Shown: positions 33,886 to 43,667 of the stretch, one piece after another
Position numbering within the stretch: position 1 is the stretch's first letter
Layout: every line of letters begins with the position of its first letter
Notes under the pieces: model-generated
The model's input: only the letters and a program-made list of their open reading frames with translations
Told to the model about the DNA's origin: nothing
Database searches by the model: none
Assembly: GCA_018806985.1 (NCBI GenBank)
Contig: JADANN010000303.1
Span: forward strand, 23,402-87,401
DNA length: 64,000 bases
DNA from: Angiostrongylus vasorum
Lineage: Eukaryota > Nematoda > Chromadorea > Rhabditida > Metastrongylidae
Reading direction: 5' to 3'
Position numbers and translations under genes: made by a program

Positions 33886-34830
33886 GTCACTCTAGAATGC
33901 AACTATATTAAAGGGAACATTTTACGTCGGGAATCAGAAGGGCTCAGTGGACATCAAAAGGTCAGAGAAAGAAGGTCGTGGGAACTCAAGCGCTATGGCC
34001 AGGATCAAAACGACTGCTTTCATGTGCTAATTGAAAATGTTAAGCACTGGACTTTCATTCAAAACTAATAATTTGTGGTCTCACCTACCATACTCTCTTA
34101 AAATGACCCCACTAAACATAGCAAGTTCCATGTGCTCCTACAGTACTTTGAAAGCTTCTTATGACAATGTCCAGGGTAGGGGGCAGTACAAGGAATCAAC
34201 GTCTCTCCGAAAGAAGGCACTTAGAACGAAGTCCAACACTAAAGTTCGGCTTTGATAAATCTCTGAGTGATGGGCCATACATTCAACTTCACCAACTTTC
34301 GACCCATCTGTGAATTAAGTTCGTATTGCTATCTAAACAGAGAACCCTGCCAACAATTTACTCGACCCAAGAGGGATTGAAGACTTGGTAACCTGAGGCG
34401 CAATATAGACCTAGCTACTGGTCTGTTGTTTTTCCAAAACACCTCTAACTGCTGTTTACATCATGTGCAGAAATTAAACGCACCTTAATGTCTTCACGCA
34501 GGAGCACTCCATTGTACTAGAACTCGTTTGAGAGCTGCATGTTCATACTGACCAACCTTCTTGACTGAGTAGCGAGCAACGAATGAACCAACCATATTTC
34601 CAATGTGTCATGGTTTGTCTATCTAGCTTATCCCGGTTTGTTTACAACCACCTTAATCGTTTAAATCTTAACATATATTTTCCTGAGACATCATATCTCA
34701 TATACACCTTATCATAGATTATAGCCAACAGCAGTTTCAGAAATTATCACAATCTTAACAACAGTCGATGATGGCGAAGACAAACATTTCCTTCCTTTCA
34801 CTTGAAAATATCTTTAGTAATCATAACGAA
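33886..34830. other. No gene recognised
   Basis: The frame 33724-34068 crosses the edge of the duplication and is not conserved in copy 2. A weak SINE-B-like fragment may lie at ~34345-34400 (-). Confidence 0.4.
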
Positions 34831-35103
34831 GGGTGCGTGGGGGCGCAGTTGTCGGAATCGCCCTGCAGTACACAGTGGAATAAATCCCCCACGCCGGTGG
34901 CCCACCAAAGCCTTCCATCCCTCCGGGGTCGGCATATTGGAACCAGACTTGTCTAGGAGGACAGCAACACTGGCTCGGTAGGCCACTCTGAGTCATTGTA
35001 AAGGACAGATATGCATCCAGTCACCTCCGAACGATGCTTAATGAAGTCGAATGTATGGCGCATCTTTCAGCGATTGATCAACGCCGAGAAGTTTTCATCC
35101 TTT
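34831..35103 (+). repeat. SINE-B copy
   Basis: Head GGTGCGTGGGGGCGCAGTTGTCGG, body with GGGGTCGGCATATTGGAACC and GAACGATGCTTAATGAAGTCGA, and 3' end CGCCGAGAAGTTTTCATCC. It is followed by TAGATGAGATGCTTACATTG, a string also found beside the SINEs at 42401 and 57270. Confidence 0.88.
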
Positions 35104-35214
35104 AGCTCTAAAAATAGATGAGATGCTTACATTGAGAACCAAAACCAAATATCAAAGAGCCAAAGATGCAAAGAACGGCCTGAAATAGTCGTACCCTACT
35201 ACTCTAGAGAACAT

Positions 35215-35226
35215 TATTCTACATGG
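35215..35226. repeat. Left target-site duplication of RTE-1
   Basis: TATTCTACATGG; one difference from the right copy. Copy 1 of the duplicated segment holds a single ATTCTACAAGATC here. Confidence 0.8.
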
Positions 35227-37189
35227 CATCTCCGTCACTACTCAGGATTTGCTCGAAAAGAGGAGGAAACTGAAGCTTGATCCTACTGCAACATATTTGA
35301 CATGGCTAGTAATAAATGCCAGCTGCAGAATAGCTTTGCAGGAAGACCTACAATGGCACAAGCAGAGGAAACTACTGCAAGCAGCAGAAAAAGGAAGCAG
35401 TCTGAAAAAAATGTCGTCGGGACGTGTGTGATTATAATGTTCCGGTGTCAGCCCTGATGAACGAAGATGGGATTGTCAAAAGTTCCCGCCATGATATGGA
35501 ATTAATAGCGGAAACGTTCTACACCAACCCTTTCCGTCCCACAATCCCTGTCCCGGACCCTAATATCCCCGCTGGAGAAAAACCACCTGGAATTCTTCCG
35601 TCGAAGGTCCGAGTTGCAATAGAAAGCATGAAAAAGAGGCACAGCTCCAGGACGAGACAATGTCACCGCCGATATCCTTAGAGCTGGAGGCCACGATTTA
35701 TATGTACTTCTCGCAAATCATATGAGAGCCTACCTACAAAAGGGAAAAAAAATCACAGAACAGTGGAGGACGTCGCGTACGGTTATCCTGCTTAAGAAAG
35801 GAGACCAAAGGAGTCTTCGTATACTATCGTCCCATATGCTTGTTGAGTGTACTCTACAATCTCTTCACGAAGATTATCCTCTTGCGCATATCAGGGACAT
35901 TGAATGCGGCGCGACCAGTCGAACAAGCAGGATTTCGGAAAGCATTTTGCTGTATGAACCACATCGAAACCGTGTCCAGCTTCATCGAAGTTTGTTGGGA
36001 ATACCACCTACTTCTAGTCCTAACCTTTGTCGACTATGGAAAAGCGTTCGACAGTGTCGAAACGAATGCAATCCTATCCGCGCTCGTCGACCAAGGAGTG
36101 GGCCCGTCCTACATAAAAAACTCTGTGCGACTGTTATCGGAACTGCACTACGAAAATACAGCTTTTCCATCGACCTCTTACCATACCCATAGGAAAAGGG
36201 GTTCCACAGGGCGACACAGCATCGCCAAAGCTGTTCAGTGCCGCACTGCAGTGGATAATGAAGTCACTCGACTGGGATGAGGCATACGTATTGATGGAAA
36301 ATTCCTATCAAACCTTCGTTTTGCCGACGACATTATCATCTTCTCAAGAAATAATAGTGAAGCAGAGACGATGATCAACGAGCTCAACGAAGCGGGGAAA
36401 AAAACATTGGACTTCGCATAAATCGAAAGAAGACCCAGTTCATGAGAAACCAATTGTGCGAAGGCGGAAAAATTGAATTGGATGGCTCTCTCATTGTAGA
36501 GACCACCTCGTACGTGTACCTTGGGCGATCAATGAACATGGAAAACAACATGATGCAGGAAATAGATAGAAGAAGGGGAGCACCTTGGGCCGCATTCGGG
36601 CCTCTCAAAGAAAGCCACCGACCAACTGAAGGGCCCGAAAATCCGCGCTCATCTCTTCGATTCTACGGTCTTCCCTAGCGCTCTGTTATGCTGCGGGGAC
36701 ATGGGTTGATACTTTAGCTACGTCAAGAATGCTTCGCACTACTCATAGAGCGCTTGAGCGATGTCTTCTGAAATATAACCGGCACTCACAATATCTAGCC
36801 GTAATACGAAGCTCTGACCTTCGAAATCTGTCACATCTTCAAGATCCAGGAGATTATATATCGATAGCGAAACATAGATGGGCCGGTCACATCATGAGAA
36901 GAACGGACGACAGATGGACGAAAAGAACAGTAGAATGAGCTCCAAGAGAATGCAAGCGGCCCCCAGGGCGACCACCTACACGTTGGGCGGACGTGTTCGT
37001 AAACAAAGTTGATCAGCTGTACCCGCAGCTGCAGTTGTGTTTACAGATCACGGTACGAGACTCGCACGCGCTACCATGCTCGAACAAGACCACCACCATG
37101 GACTACGATTGCGAGAGAAAGGAACGAATGGCATTTGTGCTGGGGTCCGCACAGCTCGTGAAGACGGACCGTCCAAGTATCCAAGTAAG
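35227..37189 (+). mobile_element. RTE-1 non-LTR retrotransposon, 5'-truncated, frameshifted
   Basis: The element starts in the linker before the reverse transcriptase (LEKRRKLKLDPTATYLTWLV). It continues with the pre-RT block (PSKVRVAIESMK at ~35600) and the RT motif with VDYGKAFDSVETNAILSALV at ~36025. A GKGVPQGDTASPKLF block at ~36195 lies in another frame, and the catalytic box NLRFADDIIIF at ~36310 is intact. The C-terminal region reads HRWAGHIMRRTDDRWTKRTVE at ~36870 and RPPTRWADVF at ~36975. The apurinic endonuclease domain is missing. At least three frame breaks and an early stop make it non-autonomous. It ends CCAAGTATCCAAGTAAG, flanked by a 12-bp duplication, so it is one insertion event. 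Confidence 0.92.
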
Positions 37190-37201
37190 TATTCTATATG
37201 G
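37190..37201. repeat. Right target-site duplication of RTE-1
   Basis: TATTCTATATGG directly follows the AAGTAAG 3' tail of the element. Confidence 0.8.
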
Positions 37202-38115
37202 TCAATAATTATTATTCACATTCGTTCGTTCTTTGTTTGTTTTTGATTATTTGCTGGTTTAGACTTTCTAGAGCCGACGAGACACTTTTTGCCTTTGAAA
37301 AAATCGTCGTTGATTAGGACATCAATTACCAAAAAGTATTCATAATTTAGAACTAAACGACGTTGAGTTGAAGAAGCATGGTGATGACGACAAACGTGTT
37401 TAATTGCTGAAATGTTGCACCATCAACATTGCTGTAAAGGAGAGTTATAACATCTCGTTGAACCCTAGTACTCATATCGTAGCTCATTGAGCTCGACATT
37501 AATAAAAAAAAATCACTGATGGTAATCTACCAGAAAGACCTGCCTTTGTCTAGCGTTGAGTTGACTTAAAAATAGTGGCCAAGTTTGTTGGCACGAATGT
37601 TGGAGAGACATTTTCCAAATTTTATTGCCCACATTGTTTTTGCACACTTTTGAAAGCTTATCTTGTGCTTAACTAGGTAAACTTCATTCTCAAAGCATTA
37701 AATTCACATGTTTCTCTTCATGAGTTCGAACTTTGACGTTCAACAACGAAACAATCCGTCAAATCAAATCACGAAGACGGAGAAGCTTTTCAGAACGCAC
37801 ATTTCCCGGATTGTTGCAGTCGGACCATTTTCCGTCAAGATTTGAGATGCCTGATTTAATATGGCCTAAATTACTAAGTCTCGTCAATTGAGTAGTGAGT
37901 AACTGATTTTTGCTCATTTTTGGCAAACATGTCTGTGTGACGTACTGGTTAAGCAACACAACATGTTTTGGTAAATCCCAGCATTCAAACTAGAGAGTGG
38001 AGTGAATTGATCTGACCTGTCCAATCCGTTCACGGTGAAAAAGTACACGATTCGTCTGCCCGTGAGCATAACCCCGAGATCCGAACATGCGCCATAGGAT
38101 CGGATACAGTGGGCT

Positions 38116-39399
38116 TTAAGACGAACGCGATGAAACGCTACTCAAATAAACCTGTTTATCATCCGGTGTTAGCTCATCAGTGAAGCAAACATATTGGCTA
38201 GTGATGAAAATGTCAAAGGAAAGTCGTTCTTTAAAAAACTGATTCTCTATGTGCTAGGTAATACGATACCGACTTCTGCGGGATTTACTGTCTGTTGAAA
38301 AACAAATTATTTTCAACGAGCAGCCACTGTAGTTGGCAACCTTCCCGTAAAGAGCACCTTCGGGTGTTTGTCTCATCTAGGTGGTATTCCCATGAAGAAG
38401 ATTCGGCTCGATACGATGAAGAACACACCACATGGAGAGAAGGAACGACTGTGGTTCGAATCGTCGTCTCTGTGGAAGACGAAGAAGTCGAATTATTAGC
38501 CGAACTAAACCCTTTTTTCAATCCCGCGTTAGCTTATCAATGACAGAATGCATATTGAATCATGAGTAATTGTCGAGGCAGTGGAAGTAAGACAAGAATG
38601 AGCCTCGTGATCGTATGGATGTGAGCAGCTGTGCAGAACTCTTTTTCGAAACCTTGTTTGCTCATGTCGTCATCGTTCATTCAGTTTTCTATTAACCCCT
38701 TAAGGAAGACTGGAGTAAACGGATCGACCCGAGAGACAATTAGCAGATTAAACAACGTATGTAAAATGTAGGACTTTTATAAAACAACGTGTGTGCCGGC
38801 TTTTAGTCAGGTATTAAGAGTATACTCTGATAAATTCGTGTTAAAAGCTAAGCTAATGTTCCGATTTTCACATCCAATTTTATTACGTTCAAGTGTTGTG
38901 CGATTCTTCACCAACACAACAGCTTGTTGGATTTTGCTAGCGAGAAAAATCCAGACGACATATCCTAACTTCATGTGGAGGGGAACAGGGATTTAGCATT
39001 TTTAAGAGTTCTTAGTGCACTTGGTGAAAGGTTTAACCCATTGCTATTCCCTAACACAGTAAGTGTTTCATCTTACCTTGTGGAACAACCACCATAGTTT
39101 TGTAATTGGCCAAATTTCGAAGGGTTTCCAACTTCTGAGGCTTCAGAGAGTTCTTGTGCTACTATACTGCTTTTTATATATTCCTTTGCCATTTCTCTGC
39201 ATAAATTCGAAACTTAGATGTAGACAGTGATCGCATGTGGCTCAAACGATACCTCGTTGGCGTGTTAACTCGAGTGTTTCTTTTGTCAAGTGCCCACAAG
39301 TTATTTTCAAACTTAGCTTCTTTAATAATTTCGAACTTGTTGGGGAAAGTGTCTCGAATTCGTTGTCTGTATTTTCGATAACGGCATTATTCCAAAAGC
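38116..39399. other. No gene recognised
   Basis: A short imperfect direct repeat (GTTAGCTCATCA.TGA at ~38167 and GTTAGCTTATCAATGA at ~38528) is present. The frames 38285-38543 overlap on both strands and are unassigned. Confidence 0.4.
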
Positions 39400-39645
39400 C
39401 GATTAATGTTTCGCAATTTACGATGGTTTTCTGACATTCCTGTCCTCAGTGCTGCGACTTTCTTTCTTTTTTTGTAGAAACAGATGCTTGCGAAAATGAA
39501 ACTATGAGTCCACCGTGTGCCAATCTTTGGGATAGCGTTGATATCGGTTAGGCAAAACCACCAATTTGCTACGAAGTAATCAATTTCGTAGTACCATAGA
39601 AGTTTCTGAGGACCAGATCTATTATTCTTCATCGGTTCGATTTAA
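39400..39645 (-). mobile_element. RTE endonuclease fragment
   Basis: The minus strand reads YEIDYFVANWWFCLTDINAIPKI, then FKKRKK-type residues. This corresponds to the [22 protein letters not shown] block of the RTE-2 copy at 44290. The catalytic SDH is lost (TRWTHS). A small, old remnant. Confidence 0.65.
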
Positions 39646-40003
39646 CGATATGGGGGCAGAAGTGTCGACACGAGGGATAGAAGTGGTGCAGGTTGCCCCT
39701 AAATTGCGTCAAGTACTCCTCTACCATACAAAGGCAACAAAACCAAGGACTTCAACCGTAATATTATTTAATGGAGATATTCATAATTTACAGATAGAGC
39801 ACCCGACTACTACACTGATAGTGTACAATTTCGTGTCCACCACCACACCATGCGGGTCCTTCGTTTCGCCTATCTCTCAGCTAGTTCTATCGATCAGGGC
39901 CATCAGCATTCACCCGTCAACGAGATTGGTCTGGGGAGCACATATCGGCATTGAACCTAGTTAAGCTGAGGCAATAGTTGAAATCACAATGTTTTGCCTT
40001 TTA
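39646..40003. other. No gene recognised
   Basis: The plus frame 39566-39964 (132 codons) partly overlies the antisense RTE fragment; its remainder has no recognised features or clear splice sites. Confidence 0.35.
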
Positions 40004-40165
40004 AGGACCCGCATGGTGAGGTGGTGAACGCGTTACTCCCCGGAAAGGACAATAGCGCGTTCGTTCCCCACCGCAAACACCTGCGGTCCGGAGTTTTGCA
40101 AATATCTCAGCAATCTTGTGGTTGTATTTCGTGTAATAACCTGCCATAAAAGGTACAGAAGGCAG
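40004..40165 (+). repeat. SINE-C copy
   Basis: The A-box-like GCATGGTGAGGTGGTGAACGCG is followed by CGGAAAGGACAATAG, GGTCCGGAGTTTTGCAAATATCTCAGCA and GTATTTCGTGTAATAACCTGCCA. It shares this order with 29655 (-) and 42425 (+). Confidence 0.7.
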
Positions 40166-41687
40166 AAAATAAAAGGCAAAACACTGTACAAGTTCACACA
40201 GAAAACACTTATGTACTGTCGGCAGAAGTGGAAGCTAACTGCCCATTTACTGCTTGAGTGAAATTATATCTCGTAATAGAAGGACAGTGCGAGCCATAAT
40301 CTATCGGAAGCGGAGGGTGCATCTACTTCAAATGAAACACACTTGATATTTGGTGCCGGCTGTAGTTTATTGTTTGTGGACACTGTAGACATTACTCCCT
40401 ATCTCAGTACTCTACCATTTACAGATATAGATTTGGGATGTGAAGTAATAATACCTCTACACGCTAGGTTACGTATAAAGATCGCTAGTTTTTTAAAAAA
40501 CCTGTATACGCCTGCGGTTTATTGTTCTTTACTCCTTAATTCGTCAAGTTTTGCAGGAGAACCAGTTGACATATTTTTATGTTGTTATTGTTAACCTCTC
40601 TATACTAATACTCTTGTTTCGCCATACAAAATCTTAACTACACTAGTTCGAGGTTCTATAAGTTCGCCCTGTAATCCCTATGTATTAATTCACTATCCAC
40701 GATATTTATGAGGGGTACAACTCAACGATGAAGACCAATCGATGTAGTAAAAGCTCCAAAACGAATGTTCAGGTTTTTTGGACCAGTTGAAACGTCTAAG
40801 CAACAACGTCGATGACGAGGGGCGAGCTCTTCTTAACTAATCGTTGTAGTTTTCGAATTTATTCGGATATTTAATAATAGGGTTAACAAATTTCCCTTGC
40901 GAACGAAATTTTTAGATGATACTAAAACTTGGTCTTTTCAGGAAGCTTATTTTCAAAATTCTTGGGAATGGAATTTTTTAGGCTCTGTTGTTATTTGTTG
41001 TTAGATGCTGTTCGTTGGAGTGGTTTGTTTCAATAACTTGTGAATGGAGTAATTACTACTGGTTGCTTCTAGGAGCACTGGTTTTGTAAAATTTTTTGTG
41101 AATGGAAACTTCGTTCAGAACGAGTTTTTTTTTGTGAAAACATTCCTTTAACGAGGGTTTATAGGTTTCGTTTGTATTTGTTGTCTACTAGGTTGCCTAT
41201 GGACAAAGTGCCGTTAGCATTTTTTTGTCATATTTTACAACATGTCGTGACGAGGAAGAACTTTTGGTGGTTTAAAATCCGTGGGACTCTTTCCTCATTT
41301 TTCAAATAAACCTATCTCAATTTTTTTTACATGATTACACTGCCACAAGGTTGGCATAAACTTTCATTCGCTCAACGTTTCCGCGCCCTCCCCTTCCTCA
41401 GCGCCGCTTTGATCCCAGTCGATTGACCACAGTTCTGCTCTTATCAGATGTGATAGCATCAAATCCAATCTAGTGGAACACCAGCGAAATGAAGCAACTC
41501 CACTCGGCAGTGAACTGAACAGACTTTGATCGATTGTCGCCTCCAATGTGATCTACATTGGGTGGCTAATGCGCCCTTCAGCACTTCATTTGTTGTCACG
41601 TAGCGTGGCAAGCAATATCTTAGAAACCGACTTTCATTAAACGTAGACAACAATACTCAGTAATTTCCCTGTATGACACCGAGATGA
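40166..41687. other. No gene recognised
   Basis: AT-rich. No repeat, tRNA or transposon domain was seen; frames 40343-40594 and 41364-41653 are unassigned. Confidence 0.4.
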
Positions 41688-42387
41688 AAGGACGCTAATC
41701 TAGCAAAGAACGGTGGCTAGGAAGGGGGACACTGGCCCCTCCTATCAACGACGTCGAGCAGGTATTCTGTGGTAGCTCAGATATTGCTCGTTAATAACAA
41801 CAATTGTAACAGCAGCGAATTTTTCAAGGAAAGCCATAATATTTATTATGGCTCAGCAAAGCAGAGTTAAAGATGAGTGGAGCATTAGATGAGGAGAAAC
41901 GGGTTCTCTACTACATCGCATGGCAATCCATACTCAGTGTTGTGGTGCCTCTAGATTGAGAAGTTCTAGACGGTTATGAAACCGATCGATGCAAGCGATC
42001 GCGATGTATCTATGGTAAATGTCGATAGCCAGCGGCGCAAAGTTACTATCAATCAGTCGATAATAACCGTGGTCCTCTACAGATGGATGTGGTATGGTAC
42101 AGCGTTAAAACAAAAGGATAAAGCTTTCGACGTTTATCAATCCTTGAGAGATGCGCCATTTATTCGAGTTCACTAAGCATCGTTAGAAGATGATTGAATA
42201 TATACCCTGCCTATACAATGTGCGATGGCCTACCGATGTATCGAGTTAGTAATCCTATTCTTCCAGAAAGATCTGGTACCTGTTTGCTGACCCAGGAGAG
42301 AGGGAACGTTTGGTGAGCCTGGGGTATGGGATCGAACACATTCGTACTGCAGTGCACCTCTAACCACTGCGCTACACAAGCCCCAAT
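41688..42387 (+). repeat. Duplicated ~0.7-kb unit, copy 1 (ends in a SINE-B)
   Basis: It matches 53735-54435 in direct orientation. Shared strings include ACGACGTC.AGCAGGT, AACAACAATTGTAA, GGCTCAGCAAAGCA, ATGGCAATCCA, GACCGATCGATGCAAGCGATCGCG and ATGGTACA. Both copies end in a minus-strand SINE-B, so the SINE was present before duplication or is part of a composite repeat. Confidence 0.8.
42105..42387 (-). repeat. SINE-B copy
   Basis: The 3' end (GGATAAAGCTTTCGACG reversed) is at the left and the head (ACTGCGCTACACAAGCCCC reversed) at the right. Moderately diverged in the middle. Confidence 0.82.
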
Positions 42388-42424
42388 TTTCCTTAGATGC
42401 TCTAAAAACAGATGAGATGCTTAC

Positions 42425-42595
42425 ATTGAGGGTCTCGAGTGGTGCACTGGCTGACACGTGAGCTCTCGGAAGGGGTAATCGCCAGTTCGAATCTGGCCTG
42501 GGGTCTGGGTTTTGCCAATATTTCAGCATCGGTGTAGTTGTACTTCACGTAATCTTATGCCACGAAAAAATAATGGGCACTGAACAGAAAGTTAT
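42425..42595 (+). repeat. SINE-C copy with well-preserved tRNA T-arm
   Basis: GAGTGGTGCACTGGCTGACA is an A-box-like start. GCCAGTTCGAATCTGGC forms a perfect 5-bp T-stem with a canonical TTCGAAT loop. It continues into GGTTTTGCCAATATTTCAGCAT. No acceptor stem pairs across, so this is a tRNA-derived SINE rather than a tRNA gene. Confidence 0.75.
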
Positions 42596-42706
42596 TGTGA
42601 TTCTGACTATAGCCTCAGCATAACTGGGTTCAACGCCGATTTGTCTTTCCCAGATCGTTCCCGGTGATGGGTGTTTGCTAGTGGTATTGATAGATTAATT
42701 AGATTA

Positions 42707-42980
42707 GGGCGCATGTGGCACAGTGGTCGGAGGCGCCCTGGAACACAAACGTGGAATCGATGCCCGTGCACATGGCCCACCAAGCCTTTCATCCTTCCGG
42801 GGTCGGCATATTGGTACCAGGCTTGTCTGCGAGGATAGCAACACTGACCTGATACGAGCCACTGTGAGTCGTTGTAAAGGCCACACATGCATCCAACGTC
42901 CTCCAAACGATGCTTAATGAAGTAGAATGCATGGCGCATCCTTCAGGGATTGGTCGACGTCGAGAGCTTTATCGCTTTTT
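42707..42980 (+). repeat. SINE-B copy
   Basis: Head GCATGTGGCACAGTGGTCGGAGG, full body, and 3' end CGAGAGCTTTATCGC followed by a T-run. Frames on both strands are repeat. Confidence 0.88.
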
Positions 42981-43019
42981 TTTATTCTACTGTTAAATTA
43001 AAAAACTGGTTGAGAGAAA

Positions 43020-43435
43020 GGCAAAGCAAATGCCGCAGTGGTGCTGTGACTAACACGTGTGCACACGGAAAGGGTAATCGTTGGTTCGAAATGCACAGGA
43101 GCTTCCGAGTTTTGCCCATAACTCAGCATCATTGTGCTTACATTGACTTTTTTCAGTAAATTCTGTAATGGTTTTGTTTGTATTTGTTTCCATAGAAGTG
43201 TTCAATTCATTGTCGTCATCCGTGAGCTCTCTCATGTTTAATGTCGAATTCATAGCGACAAAATTTTTGAAACTAATGTCGCACTGTTCATTCGTTAACA
43301 CTTCAAGGCCAATGTCTCATAAAGGTTCCGAGGCGTTTGCGCTACCTACGACCGAGTTTGAAACTGTTAGATTTGTCCAAAACGCTATTTTCACATTTCA
43401 TATCCTAGATTATAAACTTTGCCAACAACACAATT
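43020..43435 (+). repeat. SINE-C-related copy, long form
   Basis: A tRNA-like head (GCCGCAGTGGTGCTGTGACT, then GGTTCGAAATGC) is followed by GAGTTTTGCCCATAACTCAGCAT. A ~290-bp body follows that also occurs, inverted, at 56865-57270. Both copies keep the same antisense frame (LTNEQCD, SFKNFV, LNMRE) open without indels. Confidence 0.75.
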
Positions 43436-43667
43436 TAAGTTGTAATTCAATTTTACTAAATGAAGATGCACAAAGCTATGTTTGCAATATCACGTAATAA
43501 TACAGTATTCGAAAAAAAATGCTACTAAAAACGTATGCAAGGAAAGTTTATTATAACACCGATACCGATTTCTGAAAAACAACACTGGTGGCTACTTTCT
43601 CTACAAAAATGCTGAGAAAAAGTCGGAAATCAAGCTAAGATATTAGCATTCTTCGTGTTCTTCTACA

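Larger units (their letters stand above)
35158..38115 (+). repeat. Duplicated 0.95-kb segment, copy 2 (split by RTE-1)
   Basis: Copy 2 is split into 35158-35226 and 37202-38115 by the element at 35227-37189. Divergence from copy 1 is moderate (substitutions and small indels). Confidence 0.85.

Noticed and set aside
42425..42510. A tRNA-Leu/Ser-like gene with a perfect T-arm
   Set aside because: No 7-bp acceptor stem and no anticodon arm could be drawn. It is followed by SINE-C body sequence shared with other loci.
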